From the NCBI RefSeq assembly GCF_900258035.1, contig NZ_OGTP01000009.1, positions 124,001 through 188,000 of the forward strand: 64,000 bases of DNA, in the 5' to 3' direction. Each line of letters begins with the position of its first letter. Positions within the stretch are counted from its first letter, which is position 1. The notes under the pieces are model-generated. The model did no database searches, had not been told where the DNA came from, and worked only from the letters and a program-made list of their open reading frames with translations. This DNA comes from Caballeronia novacaledonica. GTDB lineage: Bacteria; Pseudomonadota; Gammaproteobacteria; Burkholderiales; Burkholderiaceae. The translations under genes and the position numbers were made by a program. Below are positions 36,097-44,737 of this stretch, piece after piece.

Positions 36097-37803
36097 TCAG
36101 AACAGAAAATAGCGCTGCGCCATCGGCAGAACGGTGGCGGGATCGCATGTGAGCAATTGGCCATCGGCGATCACCTGATAGGTCTGCGGATCGACGCTGA
36201 TGGACGGCTGCCATGCATTGTGAATCATGTCGGCCTTCGTCACGTTGCGGCAGTTTTTCACCGCGACCACTTGCTTGCCGAGTCCGTAGCGATCCGCGAT
36301 GCGCGCTTCCATCGCCATTTGCGACACGAACGTGAGCGACGTCTTGCCGAGCGCACCGCCGCGTGTGGCGAACATCTCGCGGTAATGCACAGGCTGCGGC
36401 GTCGGAATCGATGCGTTCGGGTCGCCCATCTGCGCCAGCGCGATCATGCCGCCTTTCACGATGAGCGACGGCTTCACGCCGAAGAACGCCGGTTCCCAGA
36501 ACACGAGATCGGCCCACTTGCCCGGCTCGATGGACCCGACTTCATGCGCGATGCCATGCGTGATCGCCGGATTGATCGTGTACTTCGCGACATAGCGCTT
36601 CGCGCGGAAATTGTCGTTGCGCGTGCTGTCTTCCTTGAGCGCGCCGCGCTGCACCTTCATCTTGTGCGCCGTCTGCCAGGTGCGGATGATGACTTCGCCG
36701 ACACGGCCCATCGCCTGCGAATCGGACGACAACATCGACAGCGCGCCGAGATCGTGCAGGATGTCTTCGGCGGCGATGGTCTCGCGGCGAATGCGCGATT
36801 CCGCGAACGCGATGTCCTCCGCAATCGACGGATCGAGGTGATGGCACACCATCAGCATGTCGAGATGCTCGTCGAGCGTGTTGACGGTGTACGGGCGCGT
36901 CGGATTCGTGGACGAGGGCAGCACGTTCGATTCGCCCGCCACCTTGATGATGTCCGGCGCGTGACCGCCGCCCGCGCCTTCCGTGTGATACGTGTGGATC
37001 GTGCGGCCCTTGAACGCGGCAATGGTCGTCTCGACGAAGCCCGCTTCGTTGAGCGTGTCCGTGTGGATGGCGACTTGCGTGTCGGTGTCGTCCGCGACGG
37101 AAAGGCAATTGTCGATCGCGGCGGGCGTCGTGCCCCAGTCCTCGTGCAGCTTCAGCCCGATCGCGCCGGCCTTCACCTGCTCGATCAGCGGCTCGGGCAG
37201 GCTCGCGTTGCCCTTGCCGAGAAAGCCGAGATTCATCGGCCAGCCATCGGCGGCCTGCAGCATGCGCTCGATGTGCCAGGGGCCCGGCGTGCAGGTCGTC
37301 GCGTTGGTGCCGGTCGCGGGACCGGTGCCGCCGCCCAGCATCGTCGTGACGCCGCTCGCGAGCGCTTCGTCGATCTGCTGCGGGCTGATGAAGTGGATGT
37401 GCGTATCGACGCCGCCCGCCGTGACGATCAGGCCTTCGCCCGCGATCACTTCGGTCGCCGCGCCGATCGCGATGTTCACGTTCGGCTGGATGTCCGGATT
37501 GCCCGCCTTGCCGACCGCGAAGATGCGTCCGCCCTTGATGCCGATATCCGCTTTCACGATGCCCCAGTGATCGAGGATCAGCGCGTTGGTCACGACCGTA
37601 TCGACGACATCCGCCGAGGAACGTTGCGACTGGCCCATGCCGTCGCGAATCACCTTGCCGCCGCCGAACTTCACTTCTTCGCCGTAGGTGGTGAAGTCGC
37701 GCTCGACTTCGATGATGAGATCGGTGTCGGCGAGGCGCACGCGGTCGCCGGTGGTCGGGCCGAACATTTCCGCATAAGCGCGGCGGCCGATGCGTAGCGT
37801 CAT
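36097..37803 (-). CDS. ureC: Urease alpha subunit
   Basis: 568 residues, the standard length. The nickel ligands and catalytic residues are visible: [23 protein letters not shown] (the carbamylated lysine region), [28 protein letters not shown], the mobile flap [13 protein letters not shown] with the catalytic histidine, and [14 protein letters not shown] with the nickel-binding aspartate. It hydrolyses urea to ammonia and carbamate in the cytoplasm. No key residue appears lost, so the enzyme should be active. Confidence 0.98.
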   Translation of the reverse strand: MTLRIGRRAYAEMFGPTTGDRVRLADTDLIIEVERDFTTYGEEVKFGGGKVIRDGMGQSQRSSADVVDTVVTNALILDHWGIVKADIGIKGGRIFAVGKAGNPDIQPNVNIAIGAATEVIAGEGLIVTAGGVDTHIHFISPQQIDEALASGVTTMLGGGTGPATGTNATTCTPGPWHIERMLQAADGWPMNLGFLGKGNASLPEPLIEQVKAGAIGLKLHEDWGTTPAAIDNCLSVADDTDTQVAIHTDTLNEAGFVETTIAAFKGRTIHTYHTEGAGGGHAPDIIKVAGESNVLPSSTNPTRPYTVNTLDEHLDMLMVCHHLDPSIAEDIAFAESRIRRETIAAEDILHDLGALSMLSSDSQAMGRVGEVIIRTWQTAHKMKVQRGALKEDSTRNDNFRAKRYVAKYTINPAITHGIAHEVGSIEPGKWADLVFWEPAFFGVKPSLIVKGGMIALAQMGDPNASIPTPQPVHYREMFATRGGALGKTSLTFVSQMAMEARIADRYGLGKQVVAVKNCRNVTKADMIHNAWQPSISVDPQTYQVIADGQLLTCDPATVLPMAQRYFLF

Positions 37804-37819
37804 GTTTTCGATGTCCTGT

Positions 37820-38125
37820 TCAGAGTGGGCCCATCACAAGGCCATTGAAGCCGTAGACGTGCCGGTCGCCCGCGAGCGCGACGAGTTCGACGGTGCGTTC
37901 CTGTCCCGGCTCGAAGCGCACGGCCGTGCCCGCCGCGATGTTCAGGCGAAAGCCGCGCGCCTTCTCGCGTTCGAACTTGAGCGCCGCGTTGACTTCGTAG
38001 AAATGGAAATGCGAGCCGACCTGCACGGGCCGGTCGCCATGATTCGCGACGACGACCGTCACGGTCTCGCGTCCCGCGTTGAGCTCGTGCTCGCCATCGT
38101 CGATGAAATATTCGCCGGGGATCAT
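37820..38125 (-). CDS. ureB: Urease beta subunit
   Basis: 101 residues, the separate beta subunit of bacterial three-subunit ureases. It begins [20 protein letters not shown] and includes [17 protein letters not shown] and [17 protein letters not shown], all typical. It starts 4 bp after the ureA stop and ends 16 bp before ureC. Confidence 0.97.
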   Translation of the reverse strand: MIPGEYFIDDGEHELNAGRETVTVVVANHGDRPVQVGSHFHFYEVNAALKFEREKARGFRLNIAAGTAVRFEPGQERTVELVALAGDRHVYGFNGLVMGPL

Positions 38126-38129
38126 GTTC

Positions 38130-38432
38130 TTAAGGGATCGGATGATGAACCGTCACGAGCTTCGTGCCGTCGGGAAAGGTCGCTTCGATCTGAATGTCGG
38201 GGATCATCTCGGGCACGCCTTCCATCACGTCGTCGCGGGTGAGCAGCGTGGTGCCGTAGTGCATGACTTCCGCGACGGTCTTGCCGTCGCGCGCCGCTTC
38301 CATCAGTGCGGCCGATATGAACGCGACGGCTTCGGGATGATTGAGCTTGAGGCCGCGCGCGCGGCGGCGTTCGGCGAGCAATGCTGCGGTGAAGATCAGC
38401 AGCTTGTCCTTTTCTCGGGGCGTGAGTTTCAT
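38130..38432 (-). CDS. ureA: Urease gamma subunit
   Basis: 100 residues, matching UreA from its first residue: [20 protein letters not shown], then [21 protein letters not shown] and a C-terminal [20 protein letters not shown]. It forms the (UreABC)3 urease core with UreB and UreC. It lies 75 bp downstream of the amino-acid ABC transporter ATPase gene rather than next to ureD, an unusual layout. I see no separate strong promoter in that gap, so it may depend on the upstream sigma54 promoter. Confidence 0.97.
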   Translation of the reverse strand: MKLTPREKDKLLIFTAALLAERRRARGLKLNHPEAVAFISAALMEAARDGKTVAEVMHYGTTLLTRDDVMEGVPEMIPDIQIEATFPDGTKLVTVHHPIP

Positions 38433-38507
38433 GAGCTTCTTTTACGGAGAAAAGCGTTTCGGGCCTTGCAATGCTAGCATCGGACGGGCTTTCGACGAGC
38501 TTGCATT

Positions 38508-39227
38508 TCACTGGATAAAGCGTTGCAGCTCGACCGTCGAAGGCCGTTCGAAAATCTCCTCCGGCGCACCCGATTCCCACACGCGGCCCTGATGCATGAA
38601 CACGACCTTGTCGCTCACCTTGCGTGCGAAGCGCATCTCGTGCGTGACCATGATGAGCGTCATGCCGTCGCGCGCGAGATCTTCGACGACCGCGAGCACT
38701 TCGCCGACGAGCTCCGGATCGAGCGCCGACGTGATCTCGTCGCAGAGCAGCACGGTCGGCTTCATCGCGAGCGCGCGTGCAATCGCCACGCGCTGCTGCT
38801 GGCCGCCGGACAGCTGGTCGGGATACGCGTCGAACTTGTCGCCGAGACCGACGCGTTCGAGCACCGTATGCGCGGTCGCGCGCGCCTTCGCCTTGTGGAT
38901 CTTCCTGACGACGGTTTGCGCGAGCATCACGTTCTCGCCCGCGGTGAGATGCGGGAAGAGGTTGTATTGCTGAAACACCATGCCAACCTTGAGACGCAGC
39001 GCGCGCAGGTCGGCATGACGCGCGTCGATATGCTCGCCGTCGATTTCGATCGAGCCTTCGTCGATGCTCTCCAGCCCGTTCAACGTGCGCAGCAACGTGC
39101 TCTTGCCCGAGCCGCTGCGTCCGATGATCGATACGACCTGTCCTTGCTCGACGGCGAAGTCGATTCCCTTCAGCACCTGATTCGCGCCGAACTGCTTCTG
39201 AAGATTGCGGGTTTCAACGAGCGGCAT
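38508..39227 (-). CDS. Polar amino-acid ABC transporter ATPase
   Basis: 239 residues. Walker A is [20 protein letters not shown], the Q-loop [18 protein letters not shown], the signature [16 protein letters not shown] and Walker [15 protein letters not shown]. It belongs to the GlnQ/HisP class. The ATG at 39227 has AAAGGAA six nt upstream and overlaps the permease gene by 14 bp. It energises uptake by the two permeases and binding protein just upstream. Confidence 0.95.
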   Translation of the reverse strand: MPLVETRNLQKQFGANQVLKGIDFAVEQGQVVSIIGRSGSGKSTLLRTLNGLESIDEGSIEIDGEHIDARHADLRALRLKVGMVFQQYNLFPHLTAGENVMLAQTVVRKIHKAKARATAHTVLERVGLGDKFDAYPDQLSGGQQQRVAIARALAMKPTVLLCDEITSALDPELVGEVLAVVEDLARDGMTLIMVTHEMRFARKVSDKVVFMHQGRVWESGAPEEIFERPSTVELQRFIQ

Positions 39228-39864
39228 TCCATTTCCTTTCGAGCGTGCGCGCATAGCGCGTCAACGGATAGCAAAGCACGAAGTAGATGACGGCGACGAG
39301 CCCGTACACGAGGAAGGGCCGGAAAGTTGCATTCGAAATCATCGTGCCGGCTTTCGTGAGTTCCGTGAAGCCGATGATCGATACGAGCGCCGTGTCCTTC
39401 ACCGCCTGCACCGCGAAGCCGACCGTCGGACCGACGGCGATGCGCGTTGCCTGCGGCAGGATCACGTGTCGAAGCTGCTCGAAGTAGCTCATCGCAAGAC
39501 TCGACGATGCTTCCCATTGCCCCTTCGGCACCGCTTCGACCGAGCCGCGCCAGATTTCCGCGAGATAGGCGCTGGTGAAGAGCGTGAGACCGACGGTCGC
39601 CGCGAGCCACGGCGAGACGTCGATACCGAGCAGCGGCAAGCCGAAGAACACGAGGAACAGTTGCATCAGGAGCGGCGTGCCCTGAAAGATCTGGATATAG
39701 AGCTTCACGAGCGTACGCAGCGCGTGCGATTTCGACACGCGCATCACGAGCAGCAGAAAGCCGGCGATGCCGCCCAGCACGAACGATACGATCGACAGCA
39801 CGACGGTCCAGCGCGCCGCGAGCAACAGGTTCTCGAAGATCTGCGCGAGCGTGAATTCGATCAT
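39214..39864 (-). CDS. Polar amino-acid ABC transporter permease (second)
   Basis: 216 residues with about five membrane helices. The HisM/GlnP-type EAA loop is visible as EAVPKGQWEASSSLAMSYFE followed by QLRHVILPQATR. The ATG overlaps the stop of the first permease by four bases (ATGA). Together the two permeases form the translocation channel of a type I importer. Confidence 0.93.
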   Translation of the reverse strand: MIEFTLAQIFENLLLAARWTVVLSIVSFVLGGIAGFLLLVMRVSKSHALRTLVKLYIQIFQGTPLLMQLFLVFFGLPLLGIDVSPWLAATVGLTLFTSAYLAEIWRGSVEAVPKGQWEASSSLAMSYFEQLRHVILPQATRIAVGPTVGFAVQAVKDTALVSIIGFTELTKAGTMISNATFRPFLVYGLVAVIYFVLCYPLTRYARTLERKWNAAR

Positions 39865-40538
39865 CGCGCGGCGCTCCGGCTGTTCATCAGAAAGCGCTTG
39901 CCCGCCGCGTTCAACGCGGTGCGCAGCACGAGCGCCATCGCGAGATAGGCCGCGGTGATGAAGAAGCACGTTTCGAATGCGCGGAAGTTGCGCGACTGGA
40001 TATAGCTCGCGGCATACGTGAGGTCGGGCACGGAAATCTGCGATACCACGGCCGAGCCGAGCATCGTGATGACGATCTGGCTCGTGAGCGCGGGAAACAC
40101 TTTCGCGAGCGCTTGCGGCAGCACGACATGGCGAAACGTCTCGCCGCGCGACATCGCGAGCGAAGCCGCCGCTTCGTGATGTCCCTTCGGCACGGCGGCG
40201 ATGCCCGCGCGGATGATCTCGATCGAATACGCGCCGAGGTTGAGCGTCATCGCGAGAATGGCCGCGACGTATTCGCTCAAATGAATGCCGAGCGCGGGCA
40301 GGCCGAAGAACACGAAGAACAGTTGCACGATGAACGGCGTGTTGCGGACCGCCTCGACATAGCCGCCGACGATCGCGCTCAGCCACGCACGCCGGCTGTC
40401 GCGCGCGGCGGCGCCGAGCACGCCGACCGACACCCCGAGCGCCGTCGAAACGGCGGTCAAGGCGAGCGTCGTCGCCGCGCCGCTCGCGAACATGCCCGCG
40501 TATTGCGCGAGATCGGCGAATTGAAGTTCATAGGCCAT
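39861..40538 (-). CDS. Polar amino-acid ABC transporter permease (first)
   Basis: 225 residues with about five membrane helices and an EAA loop (AAVPKGHHEAAASLAMSRGE followed by TFRHVVLPQALA). Its N-terminal helix and the GGYVEAVRNTPFIVQLFFVF segment are typical of the HisQM/GlnP permease family. It starts 16 bp after the binding-protein stop and is coupled to the second permease. Confidence 0.93.
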   Translation of the reverse strand: MAYELQFADLAQYAGMFASGAATTLALTAVSTALGVSVGVLGAAARDSRRAWLSAIVGGYVEAVRNTPFIVQLFFVFFGLPALGIHLSEYVAAILAMTLNLGAYSIEIIRAGIAAVPKGHHEAAASLAMSRGETFRHVVLPQALAKVFPALTSQIVITMLGSAVVSQISVPDLTYAASYIQSRNFRAFETCFFITAAYLAMALVLRTALNAAGKRFLMNSRSAAR

Positions 40539-40553
40539 ACGTTGCCGCGCTCT

Positions 40554-41351
40554 TCAAAGGCTCGCGGGCAGCGGCTGGTTGAACCACTTCTTCGACATCG
40601 TGTTGAGCGTGCCGTCCTTCTTCGCCTGCGCGATGGCGTCGTCGACCTTGGTCATCAGGCGCGGCTCGTTCTTGTTCAAGCCGACGAAGCACGGCGAATC
40701 CTTGATGATGAACTTCGCTTCGGGCCGGCGCGGCGGATTCTTCGCGAGGATCGCGGCCGCGACGATGTTGCCCGCCGCGATCAGTTGCACCTGTCCCGAG
40801 AGAAACGCGGAGATGGTCGCGTTGTTGTCCTCGAAGCGCTTGATGGTCGCGTTCGGCGCCATCTGCGACAGCGCGATTTCTTCCAGCGCGCCGCGCGTCG
40901 CGCCGACGGTCTTGCCGGCGAGATCGGCGGGACCGCCCACCTTGATGTCGGCGGGGCCGAACACGCCCTGGAAATACGGCGCATAAGCGGTCGAGAAATC
41001 GAGCACCTTCTCGCGTTCCGGCGTCTTGCCGAGCGACGAGATCACGAGATCGACCTTGTTGGTCGTGAGATACGGAATGCGGTTCGCGCTGTTGACGGGC
41101 ACGAGTTCGAGCTTCACGTTCATCGACTTGGCGAGCAGCGCGGCCATGTCGACGTCGTAGCCTTGCGGCTTCATGTCGGCGCCGACCGAGCCGAAGGGCG
41201 GATAGTCCTCCGGCACGGCCACGCGCAGCGTGCCGTTCTTCGCGATGGTGTCGAGGGCGTCGGCGTGCGCGGCGAACGGCGTCAGGGAAAACAGCAGCGC
41301 GACGAGCGCGGTGCGTCGCGCGCGGGAGAAAGCGGTGAGCGTGGTGAACAT
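40554..41351 (-). CDS. Periplasmic polar amino-acid binding protein
   Basis: 265 residues. A signal peptide (about 1-30, ending AAHA) precedes a family 3 solute-binding domain: GTLRVAVPEDYPPFGSVGAD, then DLVISSLGKTPEREKVLDFS. The last is the conserved ligand-binding R-x-K-x-x-x-F-S region. Ligands in this family are polar amino acids such as glutamine, glutamate, arginine or cystine; which one cannot be told here. The gene is the first of its operon and is preceded by a sigma54 promoter and NtrC-like sites, which points to a nitrogen-rich ligand. Confidence 0.93.
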   Translation of the reverse strand: MFTTLTAFSRARRTALVALLFSLTPFAAHADALDTIAKNGTLRVAVPEDYPPFGSVGADMKPQGYDVDMAALLAKSMNVKLELVPVNSANRIPYLTTNKVDLVISSLGKTPEREKVLDFSTAYAPYFQGVFGPADIKVGGPADLAGKTVGATRGALEEIALSQMAPNATIKRFEDNNATISAFLSGQVQLIAAGNIVAAAILAKNPPRRPEAKFIIKDSPCFVGLNKNEPRLMTKVDDAIAQAKKDGTLNTMSKKWFNQPLPASL

Positions 41352-41390
41352 CGATGATCCTTCGGTCTTGGGCGGCCGCGTTGGACGGCG

Positions 41391-41404
41391 CGGCTCTTGA
41401 GCCG
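41391..41404 (-). other. Perfect 6-bp hairpin at the expected 5' end of the amino-acid transporter mRNA
   Basis: CGGCTC-TT-GAGCCG is a perfect stem with a two-base loop. It falls just at the start point predicted from the sigma54 promoter at 41413-41428, so it would cap the mRNA leader and could protect its 5' end. Confidence 0.4.
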
Positions 41405-41412
41405 AGGCTTAA

Positions 41413-41428
41413 AGCGAGAGTCGTGCCA
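41413..41428 (-). promoter_or_regulatory. Sigma54 promoter for the amino-acid ABC transporter
   Basis: Reading leftward, TGGCACGACTCTCGCT has a perfect -24 TGGCACG and GC at the -12 position with exact GG-N10-GC spacing. It ends 62 nt before the binding-protein ATG. NtrC-like sites lie 55-105 bp further upstream. This is a near-consensus sigma54 promoter and implies activation by NtrC under nitrogen limitation. Confidence 0.75.
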
Positions 41429-41482
41429 CCGATGTCTTTTCGTTGTATCGCCTGCGTTTGCCGGTTTCGCGCGGTTCATCGC

Positions 41483-41520
41483 GCACAACGGAAGTGCAGA
41501 CGAATGCGCTCCGCTGGTGC
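41483..41520 (-). promoter_or_regulatory. Two NtrC-like sites upstream of the amino-acid ABC transporter
   Basis: The dyad GCAC-N7-GTGC occurs at 41483-41497 (leftward reading GCACTTCCGTTGTGC). A second, weaker copy, GCACCAGCGGAGCGC, lies at 41506-41520. Each matches 8 of 10 positions of the enteric consensus GCACC-N5-GGTGC. The 23-bp centre spacing is close to two helical turns, as in cooperative NtrC enhancers. The sites fill the gap between the promoter and the ureD stop. Confidence 0.55.
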
Positions 41521-41523
41521 GTA

Positions 41524-42384
41524 CTAGGTAGTCCACAAACGCAAAGGCCGCGCATCGACGCCATGCACGACGGGACGAAGACGCGACCAGCAATCGGCGA
41601 GCGTGTTTTGCAGCGGCTCCATCGAGCGGCTGATTGCGCGCACGATCAGCACGCCCGGCGCGACGCACGACGCGCCGGCGCGCAGTTCATCGTCGAAGGG
41701 CAGTTGCGCGGTGAGGGCTTCGGCGAGTGCGTCATCGCACGCGGGCCCGATCGCCCAGAGCGTGCCGTAGGCGGGGAAGCCTGCGAGTCCTTGCGCGGCG
41801 TCGCGCAGCGGATCGGTGGCATCGAGCAGCGTGCGCTCGAACCAGAGCGTCGCGCCGTCGCGCCGGGCGATGCGCGATATCGCCTTGATGTGTCCTTGCG
41901 TCCATTTCTCGCCCGCGGCGGCGCGGCCGAGCAGCATCGCGTCCCAGCCGATCGCGCTCGCGCCTTCGTCGAGCGTGAGATTGAATTCGAGTTCGATATT
42001 CGACGACTCGAACACGATGTTGTTCTGCGGAAGCCAGTCGAGCTTCGCGTGCGCCGCGAGACCGATGTCGATGCGTTGTGTCGCGAGCTTGCCGTTGGCT
42101 TTGTACCACTTGGTCGCGCCGGGCGTCGTGATGACGGCGTGCGTATGTTCCTGCAGACGAACGTCGATGGACAGTCGATCGCCGCCCGCCACGCCGCCTG
42201 GCGGATGCACGATCACCGAGTGACAGATATCGCCCTCGGGATAGAGCGGCCGCTGCAGCCTCAACGGCCCTTCGTGCTTGCGATGAACGCACACGGTGCG
42301 GCCATGCTGACGCGCATAGCCGAGTTCGAGCGAGCCGCGCCAGATGTGTGGATCGGCGAGTGTTGCGTGCGATTCGTGGTGCAT
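41524..42384 (-). CDS. ureD: Urease accessory protein UreD
   Basis: 286 residues, UreD/UreH family. Typical regions are [39 protein letters not shown] and [17 protein letters not shown], followed by the [19 protein letters not shown] block. UreD is the scaffold on apo-urease for UreF and UreG. It starts 29 bp after the urtE stop and is probably cotranscribed with it. It is separated from ureA by ~3.1 kb of amino-acid transporter genes, whereas Burkholderia usually has ureD next to ureA. Confidence 0.95.
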   Translation of the reverse strand: MHHESHATLADPHIWRGSLELGYARQHGRTVCVHRKHEGPLRLQRPLYPEGDICHSVIVHPPGGVAGGDRLSIDVRLQEHTHAVITTPGATKWYKANGKLATQRIDIGLAAHAKLDWLPQNNIVFESSNIELEFNLTLDEGASAIGWDAMLLGRAAAGEKWTQGHIKAISRIARRDGATLWFERTLLDATDPLRDAAQGLAGFPAYGTLWAIGPACDDALAEALTAQLPFDDELRAGASCVAPGVLIVRAISRSMEPLQNTLADCWSRLRPVVHGVDARPLRLWTT

Positions 42385-42413
42385 GAGCGATGCGTTTCGG
42401 AGCGGAGCCTAGA

Positions 42414-43106
42414 TCATACGGCGATCAGTTCGCGCACTCCATGCGCGTCCATTTCCGAGCCCGCGCCGCCCGCGACGATTTCACCGCGGCTCATGACCCA
42501 GTAGCGGTCGGCGAGCTCGCGCGCGAAGTCGTAATACTGCTCGACGAGCAGCACCGTCATGCCCATTTCATCGACGAGTTGCCGGAGCGTGCGGCCGATG
42601 TCGCGAATGATCGATGGCTGGATGCCTTCGGTCGGTTCATCGAGGATGAGCAGTTGCGGCTCGCTCATCAGCGCGCGGCCGATGGCGAGTTGCTGTTGCT
42701 GACCGCCGGACAGGTCGCCGCCTCGGCGGTTTTTCATGTCCTTGAGGACCGGGAACAGCGCGTAGATGTGGTCCGGAATCTTGGAAGGCGCCTTGCGGCT
42801 CGCCGCGCCGACCAGCAGGTTTTCTTCGACGGTGAGACGGCCGAAGATGTCGCGGCCTTGTGGCACGTAAGCGAGGCCGTTTGCGACTCTTGCGTGGGTT
42901 GGCATCGAGGATATCTTGTTGCCGCGCCAGTTGATCGTGCCGCTTTTGGTCGGGACGACGCCCATCAGGCAGCGCAGGAGCGTCGTTTTGCCGACGCCGT
43001 TGCGGCCGAGCAGGACGGTTAGCTCACCGTCGGGGACGGTCATCTTCACATCGCGGAGGATGTGGCTGCCGCCGTAGTATTGGTTCAGGTTTTCGACTTG
43101 TAGCAT
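42414..43106 (-). CDS. urtE: Urea ABC transporter ATPase UrtE
   Basis: 230 residues, LivF-like. Walker A is VLLGRNGVGKTTLLRCLMG, the signature LSGGQQQQLAIGRALM, Walker B LLILDEPTEGIQPSI; the last is typical of UrtE. It begins MLQVENLNQYYGGSHILRDV. It forms the ATPase pair with UrtD. Between the urtD stop and this start lie ~750 bp of palindromic repeat, so its expression relative to urtABCD may be altered. The ribosome site (AAAAAAGA) is weak. Confidence 0.95.
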   Translation of the reverse strand: MLQVENLNQYYGGSHILRDVKMTVPDGELTVLLGRNGVGKTTLLRCLMGVVPTKSGTINWRGNKISSMPTHARVANGLAYVPQGRDIFGRLTVEENLLVGAASRKAPSKIPDHIYALFPVLKDMKNRRGGDLSGGQQQQLAIGRALMSEPQLLILDEPTEGIQPSIIRDIGRTLRQLVDEMGMTVLLVEQYYDFARELADRYWVMSRGEIVAGGAGSEMDAHGVRELIAV

Positions 43107-43136
43107 TCTTTTTTCGTGGAATCGTGTGGTCGTTTC

Positions 43137-43210
43137 GGTCTATTGGTGTTGCCCCTGTGCGGGGCGGCGGTCACTTGCCAGGGTTTTTCGCCGGATCCCG
43201 TTTTCTTAGT
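43137..43210. repeat. Single 74-bp repeat unit next to palindrome copy B
   Basis: This stretch is one inverted copy of the 74-bp unit seen as a tandem array at 29373-29742. It contains TTGCCCCTGTGCGGGGCGGC, the CACTTGCCAGGGTTTTTC junction and CGGATCCCGTTTTC. It abuts the outer end of palindrome copy B, so unit gain at an element end has happened at more than one place. Confidence 0.85.
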
Positions 43211-43808
43211 GGTTTATTAGCACTGCCCCTGTGCGGGGCGGCAGTCACTTTCTTTGCTGCTGCAAAGAAAGTAACCAAAGAAAGCAGCTTCTCCCATCCA
43301 AAGTGCTTCACGCCGGCCGCGGCACAGGCGATTGGCCTAATGGCCCGCAGAGTAGCGAGTGCCCTCACAAAACTCACGGGGCTTGGACCGCGCACGGTCC
43401 GCCATCACTCGCCACATAACGAACTGGTTCAGCACCAATAGCTCCAGCCCGCTTCGCGGCCGACGGGTCAATCGGGTCCGCGTGTGCTTTCTTGCTAACA
43501 GCTCCATCTCACTGCGTTCGTCTTTCGTTGGCTTCCCTTGCATACCCGACGGCAGCGCGTAGCGCTGTGCCGGAACTCTTTCGTGCTGAACCCGTGCCCT
43601 AAAACGTATGGTGCGGCGGACCGTGTGCGGTCCAAGCCGCGCGAGTTTTGTGGAGGCACTCACTACTGCCGTTCCATTCAGCCAATCGCCTGTGCCGCGG
43701 CCGGTGTGAAGTGCTTAGGATGGGGAAAGCTGTTTCTTTGGTTACTTTCTTTGCAGCAGCAAAGAAAGTGACTGCCGCCCCGCACAGGGGCAGTGCTAAT
43801 AGACCACT
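43211..43808. repeat. Long imperfect palindrome, copy B, between urtD and urtE
   Basis: The left arm from 43215 and the right arm ending near 43804 are inverted copies over ~130 bp, near identical to the arms of copy A. Inverted similarity then continues inward: GCTTGGACCGCGCACGGTCC faces GGACCGTGTGCGGTCCAAGC. The centre includes CAGCGCGTAGCGCTGTGCCG, itself palindromic. Short outer flanks GTGGAATC (43115) and GATTCCAC (43810) are also inverted. It lies within an otherwise tight operon. Open frames inside are by-products of the repeat. Confidence 0.9.
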
Positions 43809-43852
43809 AAGAAAACAGGATTCCACGAACATCCAAACACCAAAAAAAACCG

Positions 43853-44737
43853 TCACCGCCCCAGATAAGACTCAATAACGGCCTCGTCCCGTTTGACGTC
43901 ATCCAGCGTGCCTTCGGCAAGAACACTTCCTTCAGCCATCACCGTAACCTTGCCGCTATCGCCGGCAAGCGCGGCAACGAATTCCATATCATGCTCGACG
44001 ACCATCATCGAACACGATCCACGCAGCTTGTTCAAAAGCTCCGCGAGCTCCATCGTTTCGTGATCGGTCATGCCAGCCGCAGGCTCGTCGAGCAGCAAAA
44101 GTGCCGGCTGCTGCATCAGCAACATGCCGATCTCGAGCCGCTGCTTCTGTCCATGCGATAGCTCGCCCGCCAGTCGCGTCGCATGATGCTGCAAACGAAT
44201 CAGCTCCAGCGTTTCCTCGATACGCGCCTGCGCCTGACGGTCGAGCCGCGCGCGCAACGACGCAAACCATCGCTTGTCGGTCTTCATCGCGAGTTCGAGG
44301 TTTTCCCACACGGGATGGTTCTCGAACACGGTCGGCTTCTGAAACTTGCGGCCGATGCCCGTTCGCGCGATCACCGGCTCCGACATGCGCGTGAGATCGA
44401 GCGTCTGCCCGAGAAAAACCTTGCCGTCGTCGGGACGCGTCTTGCCGGTGATGACGTCCATCATCGTCGTCTTGCCCGCGCCGTTCGGCCCGATCACGCA
44501 GCGCAACTCGCCCACATCGATCGACAGCGCCAGCTTGTTCAGCGCGCGAAAGCCGTCGAAGCTCACGGTGACGTCTTCGAGATAAAGAATCGTGCCGTGC
44601 GATATGTCGATCTCGCCCGGCGCGAGCACGTGCCCGAGACCCGAGATGACGTTGATGTTCTTGTGGTTCGACTCAGGCAGATCCGGCGCGGGCGGAATCG
44701 GCGGCAAATCGACGATCAATGCATGGTGTGCAGTCAT
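43853..44737 (-). CDS. urtD: Urea ABC transporter ATPase UrtD
   Basis: 294 residues, LivG-like. After a ~50-residue N-terminal extension come ILYLEDVTVSFDGFRALNKL, Walker A VIGPNGAGKTTMMDVITG, the UrtD-typical GRKFQKPTVFENHPVWENLE, signature LSHGQKQRLEIGMLLMQ and Walker B LLLLDEPAAGMTDHET. The ATG overlaps the urtC stop (ATGA). The stop is followed within ~45 bp by palindromic repeat copy B, before urtE. Confidence 0.95.
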   Translation of the reverse strand: MTAHHALIVDLPPIPPAPDLPESNHKNINVISGLGHVLAPGEIDISHGTILYLEDVTVSFDGFRALNKLALSIDVGELRCVIGPNGAGKTTMMDVITGKTRPDDGKVFLGQTLDLTRMSEPVIARTGIGRKFQKPTVFENHPVWENLELAMKTDKRWFASLRARLDRQAQARIEETLELIRLQHHATRLAGELSHGQKQRLEIGMLLMQQPALLLLDEPAAGMTDHETMELAELLNKLRGSCSMMVVEHDMEFVAALAGDSGKVTVMAEGSVLAEGTLDDVKRDEAVIESYLGR

